From positions 146,665 through 188,819 of the forward strand of contig BPGW01000004.1 in the NCBI GenBank assembly GCA_026003235.1: a stretch of DNA of 42,155 bases. Reading direction: 5' to 3'. Both the position numbers and the translations under genes were made by a program. Each line of letters begins with the position of its first letter. Position 1 is the stretch's first letter. The notes beneath the pieces are model-generated. The model was given only the letters and a program-made list of their open reading frames with translations. It searched no databases and was not told where the DNA came from. Below are positions 1 to 9,799 of this stretch, piece by piece. Source of the DNA: Bacteroidia bacterium. GTDB taxonomy: Bacteria > Bacteroidota > Bacteroidia > SpSt-205.

Positions 1-1
1 C

Positions 2-2563
2 TCCAGACGGGATCTATGGAATCTGAGCCGCTCGCTCCTGGCTTACGATCGCGTCGCAGTGCGGGACGCTCGTACCCTTCGGACTTTCGTGCGGCTCCAG
101 CAGACTTTCCCCGGTGACACAGGCAGTTTGCTACGCAGCTTCTTTTATACCCTTCAGTTTGACTATACCCGTTTTGATGGGCGCACGGCTGACCCCCAGT
201 TCATCAAAAGCTGGTGGCGGTATAACCAAATAGACTGGTTCCGTCATGGCCATATTGGGCGTTTTGAAACGCGGTACGCTGAACTAGTGGTGCCTTCCCT
301 GGTGAATGGAAACTTGCCTGCGTATGAGACGGTAGGTTATGTGGAGAATGAATATACTTTCGATCCTTCCAATAGCAGCCACCCCATTTTGGCTAATTAT
401 AACACCTTCATTTATAGCTACCTTGCACAAAATCCTCGTCTACTCTTCAATCCCTATACCCTCCAGGTAGAACCCAGTGGTCGCGTGCGCAGCTTCGCAG
501 ACCTCTTACAATTGGGGGGCAATGTAAACGGCCTCTTAGGGGCGCAGACCCTCATTTATAACCTTTATCTGGGCCAAGGCTATCTGGCTACGGGCGGGCC
601 TTCCTTTGACAACACCGACATGTTTCGGGTCACCGGTCAGGCTGCTGTAGAACTGGGGCGGCACAACATCAAGGTGGGGTTTGAGTTTGACCAGCGGTAC
701 TCCCGGTTTTATGGGGTTCAGCTCACAGGGTCCAATGGCCTATGGAATCTTATGCGGCTCTATGCCAACCGCCACCTGCAAGAACTGGATAGAAGCCGTC
801 CTATTGTTTCGGGGGATACGATCCGCTATCTTCCTTTATATCAGGCGGACCAGCAGAGTTATTTTGACAAGCAGATGCGAGAAAAGCTCGGTCTGCCAGT
901 AGATGGACGGGATTTCATCACTCCGGATGCCATGGATCCGAGCTTTTTCAACCTGCGCATGTTTGACATCAACGACCTGTACGCAGGAGGTAACCCTGCC
1001 GTCGTCTATCAGGGCTACACCGCTTGGGGAGAGAAGGCTCGACGGGTGGCGCCAGAGAAGTTCTTCACCGACCGAGAAAATCGCCCGCAGAACGCTTTTG
1101 CGCCCACCTATGTGGCCTTGTATGCACAGGATAAGTTTGAGTTTGATAAGATGTTCTTCAACCTGGGGGTTCGGGTGGATCGCTTTGATGCTAACCTGCC
1201 GGTCTTGCGTGATCCGTACATCATCCGGCCTTTTTATCGGGCGGAAGAAACAGCTCGGCTGCTGGGCATCAGCATGCCCCAAGGCGTAGGAGGAGACTGG
1301 GTGGCTTACGTGGATAATGCGCTCAATCCTACCCGCATCATCGGCTATCGGAAGGACAACACGTGGTATGACGCCAACGGTGCCCCTACCAGTGCGCTGG
1401 CCATCATCCGGGCCTCAGGTGGTCGTGCCCTGCCTCACATCAAAGCCGACAGCCTCACCTACGACGCTTTTGAGGACTATAAGCCTCAAATCAACATCAT
1501 GCCTCGGATTTCCTTTTCCTTCCCTATCTCGGACGAAGCGACCTTTTTCGCTCACTACGATGTGCTTACGCAGCGTCCCCGCTCTGGGCAAGTGGCCCAG
1601 TTCGTGGATTACCTTTTCATCTTACAAAACGCTACCCTGGATGTAGCCAATCCCCGCCTTCGTCCGGAAAAGACCATAGACTTTGAAGTCGGCTTCAAAC
1701 AGCTCCTTACGCAAAATATAGCTCTCTCTATCGCCGGCTACTATAGAGAAATGCGCGATATGGTTCAGTCCTTCTCTTTCTACGGCGGATATCCCGTCAA
1801 TTATACCAGCTTTGAGAACCTTGACTTCTCTACAGTCAAAGGGATCAATGTGGACCTGGATATTCGTCGGATAGGGGTGCTGGAGCTGCGTTTTGCCTAC
1901 ACCTTGCAGTACGCTCAGGGCACGGGCTCTTCGGCTACGTCCAGCCGTGCGCTGATCGGCAGCATTGAAGGCTTCAACGTCTTTCGCTCTCTCTTGCCCT
2001 TGTCGTTTGATCAGCGGCATACTTTTACGGGGGTAGCGGACATTCGTTTTCTGGAGAGGGGCGTGAAAGGCCCTGCCTTGACCTTGGGAGGCAAGACGAT
2101 TTACCCTCTTCTGGGGGCGGGCGTCAACATCACTTACAACCTTGGCTCGGGCCGCCCATATACCCGCTATCTACTACCTAACCCGGCCGATGTGCAATTC
2201 GGCGTGAACCCCGTCAACCTCATCAGCGGCCAGCCTCTGTCCAATAACCTCCCCTGGTACAACCGGTTTGATATTCGGGTGGATCGGGACTTTATCATCC
2301 GCCGAGGCGAGGATAAGCAGTCTATTTTGAACGTCTATGTTATCTTTCTCAACGCCTTCAACCAGCGGAACGTCTTAGGGGTCTATCCTTACACCGGTTT
2401 GCCGGACGATAGCGGCTACATCCAGTCGCCTGTGGGGCAGCAGCTAGCCCGTAGCCAGTACTCCAAGGAGAGCTTTGAGTATCTGTACCGGCTTAAGGAG
2501 AAAAACCCGGGTAACTTGGGGGCTCCTCTCCGCATTCGGCTGGGCTTGCTTTTTACCTTCTAA
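2..2563 (+). CDS. TonB-dependent outer-membrane receptor, C-terminal part (5' end outside window)
   Basis: The reading frame is open from base 2, so the start and the N-terminal plug domain lie upstream of the window; about 853 residues are visible. They are rich in alternating aromatic/polar strands and read as the transmembrane beta-barrel of a TonB-dependent receptor. A typical late-barrel stretch (RPEKTIDFEVGF, then LSIAGYYREMRDMVQ) lies near bases 1660-1770, and the protein ends in FTF, the terminal aromatic expected for BAM-assembled barrels. Such receptors import a ligand across the outer membrane using TonB energy; the substrate cannot be read here. It is followed 21 bases later by a large secreted protein and then a PorV/PorQ-like protein, an arrangement I associate with this phylum. 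A GTG at 59 is internal and not the start. Confidence 0.85.
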   Translation, partial: SRRDLWNLSRSLLAYDRVAVRDARTLRTFVRLQQTFPGDTGSLLRSFFYTLQFDYTRFDGRTADPQFIKSWWRYNQIDWFRHGHIGRFETRYAELVVPSLVNGNLPAYETVGYVENEYTFDPSNSSHPILANYNTFIYSYLAQNPRLLFNPYTLQVEPSGRVRSFADLLQLGGNVNGLLGAQTLIYNLYLGQGYLATGGPSFDNTDMFRVTGQAAVELGRHNIKVGFEFDQRYSRFYGVQLTGSNGLWNLMRLYANRHLQELDRSRPIVSGDTIRYLPLYQADQQSYFDKQMREKLGLPVDGRDFITPDAMDPSFFNLRMFDINDLYAGGNPAVVYQGYTAWGEKARRVAPEKFFTDRENRPQNAFAPTYVALYAQDKFEFDKMFFNLGVRVDRFDANLPVLRDPYIIRPFYRAEETARLLGISMPQGVGGDWVAYVDNALNPTRIIGYRKDNTWYDANGAPTSALAIIRASGGRALPHIKADSLTYDAFEDYKPQINIMPRISFSFPISDEATFFAHYDVLTQRPRSGQVAQFVDYLFILQNATLDVANPRLRPEKTIDFEVGFKQLLTQNIALSIAGYYREMRDMVQSFSFYGGYPVNYTSFENLDFSTVKGINVDLDIRRIGVLELRFAYTLQYAQGTGSSATSSRALIGSIEGFNVFRSLLPLSFDQRHTFTGVADIRFLERGVKGPALTLGGKTIYPLLGAGVNITYNLGSGRPYTRYLLPNPADVQFGVNPVNLISGQPLSNNLPWYNRFDIRVDRDFIIRRGEDKQSILNVYVIFLNAFNQRNVLGVYPYTGLPDDSGYIQSPVGQQLARSQYSKESFEYLYRLKEKNPGNLGAPLRIRLGLLFTF

Positions 2564-2569
2564 GCACCT

Positions 2570-2577
2570 TAACTTTG
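2570..2577 (+). promoter_or_regulatory. Bacteroidota -7 promoter element TAACTTTG
   Basis: Exact match to TAnnTTTG, ending 7 bases before the ATG at 2585. A TTG lies at 2546-2548, 21 bases upstream, where a -33 element would be expected. Transcription should begin within a few bases of the start codon, although the receptor gene just upstream probably also reads through. Confidence 0.6.
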
Positions 2578-2584
2578 TGTTGAT

Positions 2585-5500
2585 ATGCGATACCTGGGCC
2601 TCATAAAAAGTGTCTTGCTCGGAGCCGCCTGGATTGCTTCGCTCTGGGGGCGAGAGATCCTAGGCTCTGTGGAAAGGCGAGTTCTCCCCCGTACGGCCAA
2701 CAACTGTACCGCTCCCACCTCCAGTGTGCAGCTGGACATCAACAATGTGCGATGTCTGATTCACAATGGGGGGGATATGTGGTGGGACCTGGTAGGTAAT
2801 CCTCGCTATGAGATTCCCAAGGTGCCGCCGGGGGTGCCGGCTATTCACTCCATGTTTGCGCACGCGTTGTGGATAGGGGGGTTGGATGCGGCCGGGCGCT
2901 TGCGCTTGGCCGCTCAAACCTATCGTCAGAGTGGTATAGATTACTTTGCTGGGCCCCTTTCTTTGCAGGGCACGACCGATGCCACCACTTGCCAGCAATG
3001 GGATCGTCACTTTGTCATCACCCGCCAAGAAATCAACGCTTTCCGCGCCGCTTACCAGGCCGATCCTAACAACCTCAACTTAGGCAACTACCCCAACGTT
3101 GCCAGCTGGCCTGCTATCAATACGACGCCCGGGTTTGATCGGTATTTAGCGCCCTTCGTAGATGTCAACGGGGATGGCGATTATACGCCGGCGGCAGGCG
3201 ATTACCCCGATGTCCTCGGGGATATGGCGATTTGGTGGGTCTACAATGATAAAGGGAATGTGCACACCGAGACAGGCGCTGCCCCTATCGGCATTGAAGT
3301 GCAGGCGCTGGCTTTTGCCTTTTCCACCACCGACCAGATCAACAACATGACCTTTTACCGGTATCGCATCATCAACCGGGGTACGCTGGCTCTTACGCAG
3401 GCTTACTTGGGTGTATGGGTAGACCCAGACTTGGGTCAGTATAGCGATGACTATGTGGGCTGTGATACTGCGCGGGGCCTCGGCTTTTGTTACAACGGGG
3501 ACAATTATGACGACCCCCCTTCAGGCTATGGAAGCAACCCACCGGCGATTGGCACGGATTTCTTCCGAGGACCGCGCGGAGATGATGGGCAGCTGATGAA
3601 AATGACCAACTTCGTCTACTATGAAAATGACTTTAGCGTGCGAGGCAACCCTTCCAACCCTATACACTTTTACAACTATCTCCGTTCTATATGGAAGGAC
3701 GGTTCTCCTATGATTGCTAACGGGCGTAATGCTTATGGGGGTGTAGGTCCTTTGACCAACTATGTGTACACTGGCTATCCGGGGGGAGCCTCCCAAGCTT
3801 CAGCCTGCCCGTTCAATCCGCCGGCACCCGGATGGGATGAGGCTTCTGCGGGGAACTCTCCGTTTGACCGGCGTTACCTTCAGTCGGCCGGGCCTTTTAC
3901 CCTACAGCCCGGTGCGGTAGATACCGTCGTGATTGGCGTACCGTGGGCTCGCGATGCAAACGCCGTCTATGCCGCTGGCGGGGATGGCCGAATCGGTTCG
4001 GTGTGTCTTCTCTACCAGGCCGACGATATCGCGCAGGCGCTTTTTGACAACAACTTCCAGCTGGTAGAAGGGCCCGACGCACCCGACTTGGAAATTGTAG
4101 AGTTAGACCGAGAGCTTATCCTTAAGTGGGGCTATAAAAATCCGCTGTCTAATAACTACCGGGAGGATTACATTCAGCGCAGCCCCGTTTTTGCCGCGCA
4201 GGGCTTTAGAGACCCTTACTATAGATTTGAGGGCTATCTTGTCTATCAGCTCCGAGATGCGCGCGTAGGGGTGACAGACCTCCAAGACCCCAACAAAGCC
4301 GCTCTTATTGCTCAATGTGACATCAAGAATGGGGTCACCACCATTGTCAACCGCGAAGAGCTTAGCGTACCGGGCCAATCCCAGCCCCTCATTGTAGATA
4401 AGGTCATGGTGAATGGAAAAGATGAGGGGCTCTTTTATTCCTTGCGGGTCACCGAGGATAAGTTTGCCGAAGGGACAGACCCGCGCCTGGTCAACTATCG
4501 GCGGTATTATTTCATGATTGTGGCCTATGCGTACAATGGCGATACGGCAAATAAGTATGTGCGCTTTATCTTAGGCCGCAATAATGTGCGCTCTTATGAA
4601 GCTGTGCCTCATAAAGTAGAGTTTGAGAAGATGGGTACGGTACTGGCTAGCGCCTATGGGGATGGTATAAAGGTTTCTCGTGTGCAGGGCCAAGGAAATG
4701 GCGGTAACCTTCTGCGTCTTACCCCAGAGGCTGAGCAGCAGCTCTTTTCACCGCCTTATCGGGCCAATCCGGTGATGTATGAGGCGGGTGCGGGGCCCTT
4801 CACCGTCAAAGTGGTGGACCCCAAGCAGGTCAAGCCCTACGATTATAGGCTCGTGGTGAATGTAGACACGACGGTGCGCGACACCATCATCTCCCCTACG
4901 GGTGACCCCATCTACCTGGTCAAAGAGTGGGACTTGTATGGACGCCCGGCGGGTAGTGGGCAGGCGTATCAGCTCCTCTATACCTCCTGGGCCGCTCTGG
5001 CAGCTGCCGACTGGGACGGCGCCAAAAACACTTGGGATTTCATCGTGAACCGATACCATGCAGGAACCGAGCGAGTCATCCCTGGGCATGGGATCTCCAT
5101 CGCCCTCAGGCAGGTCTTAGACCCGGGTATAGAGGGGCGTGTCTACAGTGCTATCCCAGTACCCTTGGCCTGTGTGGTACCATTAATGACCCTAAGATAC
5201 TTACTACTTACCTCCAGGATAAAAACAATGGGCTCATCGATCTCCAGATTGAGTACGCCGATCCCACCCGCCCCTGGTGGAGTACTTTCGATCCTGCTAC
5301 GGTAGAGTGGGCCAAAGGACCAGGAACAAGTTCCGCAACTATATCGCAAACTATACCGAGTTTCAATATCTGCGAGTACACTATCCCCAGAGCCAAAGCG
5401 TGATTCTCTGGTCTATGATATGAACATAAAGGCTTTCTACCGAGTCAGCGCTGAGAAGGGATGGATACCTTTTGTCCTCTGGTCCCCTTATAATCCCAGC

Positions 5501-6679
5501 AGGCCAGAACAGGTCGGCCTCGGCATGGCCTATTCCTTCAATGCAAGTGTTCCCGTAGGTCCTACGGCTCGTTCTCTCCAGACAGGGCTGGGTTATCATG
5601 TGTACTTTTCCAAGCTGCCCAGCATGAAGGTCGTCATCACTGCGGATAGGAGCAAGTGGAGCAAGTGTCTGGTTCTGGAATCGTCGCCTTCCCCTTCCCT
5701 TTCTCAACTGGTGGGGCGGGGTTATCCTCGCGTAGCTAAATGGCAGCTCAGCCGGGATGTGATCCAGGGCGATACGCTCGCCTTCCGCTCTGGCCCCCTA
5801 ACGGTGAGCTCGCAGGGGTACAGTTACTTCCCTGGGTACGCCGTCAACCTGGAGACAGGGGAGCGGGTGAATATTCTCTTTGCTGAAGCTTCTTGGTTCC
5901 GGGGAGAGAACGGGGACGACATGCTCTTCAACCCCACCTCCAGCGCTGGGTCTTCAGGGGATGCGTACGCAGGACGCCACTGGATCCTCGTGACCACGTA
6001 TCCTTACGATGAGTGCCAAAAGTTTGCTGACTGGCTTGCGGTGGCAGATTCCACCCCTGTTTTGAAAACTTCGGTCGGACAAGAGCGGGGTATTACCTTC
6101 CGAAAGGCCTCTGGTGACACCGTTCGGCTGGATTCCTTCACCAAGTATGTGGCCTGGGTGGGCTTCCCTCGGATCGCTTCCAAGCAGTACGAGTTTAAAC
6201 ACTACAAAGACATCCCCACTGAAGTGCGTATCACCCTGGCGGTAAACAAGTCTTACCAGCCGACCGCTACAGGGCAGCCGCCTACCTTTGAGTTTTCAAC
6301 GAGCGAGGTAGCTGCTCGCCTTGGCGATGTTCCTACGGCTAAGAACGCCCTCGACTTGATCCGGATTGTGCCGAACCCCTTCTATGGCCGGTCCGGTGTG
6401 GGTCGCGGTCGTTACGAGGTAAGCCAGGTGGACACCCGGGCCAAGATCACCAACCTGCCTCAGCGATGCACTATCCGTATCTTCACCCTGAATGGCGTGC
6501 TTGTGCGCACATTCCGCAAAGACTCGGAGGAGCCTGATGTGGAATGGGACCTCAAGAACGAGTACGGGGTCCCTATTGCCAGTGGGGTTTATATCATCCA
6601 CATAGATGCTCCCGGCTTGGGTGAAAAGGTAATCAAGTTTTTCGCCATCATGCCGCAAGTGGACCTCAACAACTACTGA
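2585..6679 (+). CDS. Large secreted protein with FlgD-like/T9SS-type C-terminal domain (frame broken)
   Basis: About 1,364 residues when joined; the total length is an exact multiple of three. It begins with a signal peptide (MRYLGLIKSVLLGAAWIASL). A calcium-loop-like segment DVNGDGDYTPAAGDYPD lies near residue 193. The last 110 residues form an FlgD/T9SS-type beta sandwich: IVPNPF, then TIRIFTLNGVLVRTF, then ASGVYIIHI. The reading leaves its first frame near 5165 (continuing as TINDPKILTTYLQ) and returns to it before 5420 (DMNIKAFYRV). The exact path between about 5310 and 5410 is unclear, because two other frames both look protein-like there. It lies between a TonB receptor and a PorV-like protein and is probably exported and surface-attached with them. 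The function is unknown. Confidence 0.7.
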
Positions 6680-6680
6680 T

Positions 6681-7780
6681 ATGCAGCGATACTTCGTACT
6701 TCTGGCTGTGGCGGGGTTGGCGCTGGCGGGTAACCCGGAACGGGCGGGCCAGGCCGGCGCCACCCAGCTCCTCATCAATCCTTATGCCCGCAGTTCGGGC
6801 ATGGGCGGCCTCAACATCAGTAACTGCTACGGTATTGAGAGCGTGATTATCAACCCAGCTGGCATCGCCCTCACACGCCGTACGGAATTTCTCTTCTCGC
6901 ACACCCGCTGGCTCGTGGGCAGCGACATCAACATCAACGCCTTCGGCTTTGCTCAAGGCTTCAAAAACGGAGGCACCTTAGGGCTGGCTGTCATGGCTTT
7001 TGACATGGGGAGGTTTGAACGCACGACGATCGACAACCCCGATGGAGGCTTAGGTTATTTTTCCCCTACTATTCTGAACATATCGGTGGCCTACGCCAAG
7101 GTCTTTGCCGACGATCGCATATTTGTCGGGGCTACGCTGAAGCTCATTCATGAGTCTATTCCTGACGCAGCGGCTAATGGAGTGGCTTTTGATGCGGGGG
7201 TGCAGTACCGGGATAAGCAGGGTAACTTCAAGTTAGGGGTTGCCTTGCGTAATGTTGGCCCGCAGATGCGCTACCGAGGGGAAGGCCTCTCCGCCAGAGC
7301 CAACCTTAGTGGGGCGGGGGGTACTTTTACCAACGTGGTTCAGACGCCGGCGGCTTCTTTTGAGATTCCTTCGTCCTGCTGATTGGGGCCTCGTATCGTT
7401 TCGGATTCGGGGGCCAGGTGGAGCTCAAAAGCCGGGAATCCAGCAGTGGCGGTACAGGGGGCGATACCGATTACCTCTTCTCCATGGTGCCGATGGTCGG
7501 GTTTTACGCTCACTCCTTCCAGAATAACCAGCTGGGCGCCGGTCTGGAGCTGCGATATAAAAACTACTTCATGGTGCGGGGGGCCTATCTGTGGGAGCCT
7601 GACATCACCAGCCAAGAAAAAACCCAGAACGCCTTCAGCGGGCTGAATTTCGGCGCTACGGTGGAGCTTCCCTTCCGCACCGGTGAAAATCGCTACTCTA
7701 CGTTCGGCATAGACTACAGCTATCGTCCTACCTACTTCTTCAACGGAACCCACAGTATTGGTGCCCGTCTCTATTTATGA
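6681..7780 (+). CDS. PorV/PorQ-family outer-membrane protein (one frameshift)
   Basis: After a signal peptide ending in ALAG comes the family's opening, GATQLLINPYARSSGMGG, followed by ESVIINPAGIA, where the usual family sequence has NPAG. The rest alternates beta strands of a small outer-membrane barrel and ends in YL after about 366 residues. PorV shuttles T9SS cargo to the attachment complex; PorQ-like paralogs are common beside individual cargo genes. The first frame stops at 7382. The true continuation (VLLIGASYRFGFGGQ) begins in another frame at about 7374, so one base is missing near 7365-7375. The ATG is one base after the preceding stop, and the end overlaps the greA start by four bases, so this is one operon. 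Whether it serves the upstream secreted protein is inference. Confidence 0.8.
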
Positions 7781-8250
7781 GTCGGATTCTCACGCGGGAA
7801 GCTTTTGAGCGGCTTCGCGAGGAGCTGCACTACCTCAAAACGCAGCGGCGTCAGGAGGTAGCCGCCGCTATTGCGGAGGCTCGTGAAAAAGGCGATCTGA
7901 GCGAAAACGCCGAATACAAGGCCGCCCGAGAGGAACAGCGCCTTCTGGAAGCGCGCATCGCAGAGCTGGAAGCCTTTCTGGCGGAAGCCCAGGTATGGGA
8001 CCCCACACAGCTTGACCCCTCCCGAGTAGGGCTGCTCGCTACCGTCAGGCTTCTCAACCGGAAAACCCGCCAAGAGCTGGTCTACACGCTGGTTCCCGCT
8101 GTGGAGGCTCAGATACGAGAAGGGAAGATTTCCGTAGAGTCCCCTGTTGGGCGGGCTCTTTTAGGGCGCCGGGTAGGTGAAGTCGTGACCATCCAGGTGC
8201 CAGCCGGTGTCCTTGAATTGGAAATTTTACATATCCAATACCCTGCCTGA
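7777..8250 (+). CDS. greA: Transcript cleavage factor GreA
   Basis: 157 residues, the normal length. The N-terminal coiled coil (about 1-75) carries the tip sequence KGDLSENAEY at residues 38-47, including the acidic residues D40 and E43 that reach into the RNA polymerase secondary channel and drive cleavage of backtracked transcripts. The C-terminal globular domain has SPVGRALLGRRVGE. The ATG overlaps the stop of the preceding gene (ATGA), and the greA stop overlaps the next ATG (TGATG), so it is translationally coupled on both sides. Its place at the end of a surface-protein operon is unusual, although greA followed by a HIT gene is a pairing I associate with Bacteroidota. Confidence 0.95.
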   Translation: MSRILTREAFERLREELHYLKTQRRQEVAAAIAEAREKGDLSENAEYKAAREEQRLLEARIAELEAFLAEAQVWDPTQLDPSRVGLLATVRLLNRKTRQELVYTLVPAVEAQIREGKISVESPVGRALLGRRVGEVVTIQVPAGVLELEILHIQYPA

Positions 8251-8672
8251 TGCCCAGTGTGTTTTCCCAGATCGTAGAAGGCAAGCTGCCTGCTTACAAA
8301 GTCGCCGAGACCCAGGACTACCTGGCTTTTTTGGACATTCGCCCGCTGACGCGGGGGCATACCCTCGCTATCCCCAAAAAGGAAGTAGATTACCTTTTGG
8401 ACCTGGAGGAGGGATTGTATGTAGGCCTGTGGCTTTTTGCGAGGGAAGTGGCACGGGCTATTCATGCGGCGATTCCCTGTGAGCGGGTGGCCTTTGCGGT
8501 CGTGGGGTTGGAGGTGCCCCATGCCCATATCCACCTCGTGCCTATCCGAAGCATGGCCGACCTGAACTTCCAGAATCCCCGTTTAGAGCTTTCTCCCGAG
8601 GAGTTTGAGGCTACCGCACAAGCGATTCAAGCGAAGCTGCGGGAATTCCACCCGCAAAGAACCGTTTCGTAG
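8250..8672 (+). CDS. HIT-family nucleotide hydrolase/transferase
   Basis: 140 residues. The histidine triad HAHIHLVP sits near residues 90-97, and the N-terminus (FSQIVEGKLPAYKVAE) and the DIRPLTRGHTLAIPK segment are typical of the HINT branch. These enzymes hydrolyse nucleoside phosphoramidates and related AMP or GMP conjugates; the physiological substrate is not known. It starts on the last base of the greA stop codon. Its 3' end overlaps the convergent HD-domain gene by 62 bases. One of the two C-termini could therefore be misread, but both look protein-like. Confidence 0.9.
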   Translation: MPSVFSQIVEGKLPAYKVAETQDYLAFLDIRPLTRGHTLAIPKKEVDYLLDLEEGLYVGLWLFAREVARAIHAAIPCERVAFAVVGLEVPHAHIHLVPIRSMADLNFQNPRLELSPEEFEATAQAIQAKLREFHPQRTVS

Positions 8673-9766
8673 GGCCGGCTAGCCCCTTTAGCCAGGGGGC
8701 TACTTCGGAGAGGGGGCGTACTTTTCCATCTTTACCGAGGATGGGGATTTCGCCGCTGCCCTCTGGCCAGTAGGCGATGTTTTCGGCCTGGCCCTCCGTC
8801 CAAAACCAGGCTGTCCAAGGCCGTGCAGCCGCCGGCAGAGAAGCCTCCCAGCTTTCTCGTAGAGAAGCCGCCTCTTCCGGCAAGACAAACTTCAGTTTGT
8901 ATAGCACCCGCCACAAGAGGGCACGGCTAAGCGCTCGCAAGGGGGGGAAAGCCGCCTCCGCCCCTTGGTGAATCCAGCTCCAAACTTGCATCTCGTCCAG
9001 CGCTAAAAAACCCTCTATCGTGGAAATAGGAGGGTGCCCTGCGTGATGCTGCCAGGCCTGCCACCATCGCCGCAAAAGCTGTTCAGCACTTAGAACAGCC
9101 TTGTGCAAGTACACCTGCCAGTACATAAAGCGGCGGGTCACAATAAACTTTTCTGCGGAGTTGAGCCCTTTTTCCTCTATCGACTAAGCGCCCTTCCGCT
9201 ACGGTCATCGTATAAACGAGCCTTTCGGTGCCTACCATTCCTTCCTGTACGCCGGTGAAAAAACTATCTCGCGTCAGGTAATCCAGTCGGTCCACATCCA
9301 GCGGCCCCGCAATCAGCTCACACAAAAAAGTCTGGGGGTGTTTGCCTTGCCATAGGGCTCGCACTTCCTCCAGCGAACCCAGGTCCTTTTCCAGCTTTTC
9401 CAGGATAAGGTAGCCTATCTCCTCGTGGGAGCGGGCTAAAATCTGCCCTTCCAAGGTATGGGAGAAGGGGCCGTGTCCGATGTCGTGCAAAAGAGCCGCC
9501 AGCAGGGTGGCTTCCTGGGTTTCGGAAGGCAAGGAAAAACCTTTGGTCTGGAGGGTCATGAGGGCCTCTTGGGCTAAGTGGAGAACCCCCAAGGTGTGGT
9601 TGAAGCGGGTGTGGGTGGCGCCTGGATAGACAAACTGAGCCAAACCTAACTGCGAAAGACGCCTCAGCCGTTGCACGTAGGGATGCTCCAAAGCCTGCAT
9701 GATCCGCCCTTCTGGCAGCCGGATGAATCCATGTACCGGGTCGTTCACAATCCGGGCTTGTCGCAT
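8611..9766 (-). CDS. HD-domain phosphohydrolase (one frameshift)
   Basis: About 385 residues, read from an ATG at 9766 (MRQARIVNDPVHGFI, the usual N-terminus of this family). The metal-binding set is visible: RFNHTLG with His57, LLHDIGHGPFSH with His94-Asp95, and DVDRLDYLTRDS. This is the dGTPase/SAMHD1-like HD family, probably a dNTP or nucleotide phosphohydrolase. The first frame runs to 9083, but the conserved continuation (IEEKGLNSAEKF, then TRRFMYWQVYLHK) is in another frame from about 9180; the net length is a multiple of three plus one, so an extra base is likely at about 9175-9190. The longer open frame to 9868 was rejected because it runs into the divergent gene. Confidence 0.85.
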
Positions 9767-9786
9767 GAGAGCAAGGTACGAACTCG

Positions 9787-9794
9787 TATCTTTG
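9787..9794 (+). promoter_or_regulatory. -7 promoter element TATCTTTG
   Basis: Exact TAnnTTTG, ending 5 bases before the ATG at 9800. It lies between divergent starts only 33 bases apart and supports 9800, rather than the longer in-frame opening at 9671, as the start of the acyl-activating enzyme. Confidence 0.7.
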
Positions 9795-9799
9795 TTTTT

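Noticed and set aside
8680-8702. Hairpin TAGCCCC/GGGGCTA after the HIT gene as a terminator
   Set aside because: It lies inside the HD-domain coding region, has a 7-bp stem and no T-run; probably chance in G+C-rich DNA.
9671-9799. N-terminal extension of the acyl-activating enzyme
   Set aside because: It overlaps the HD-domain gene start, and the exact -7 element at 9787-9794 lies inside it.
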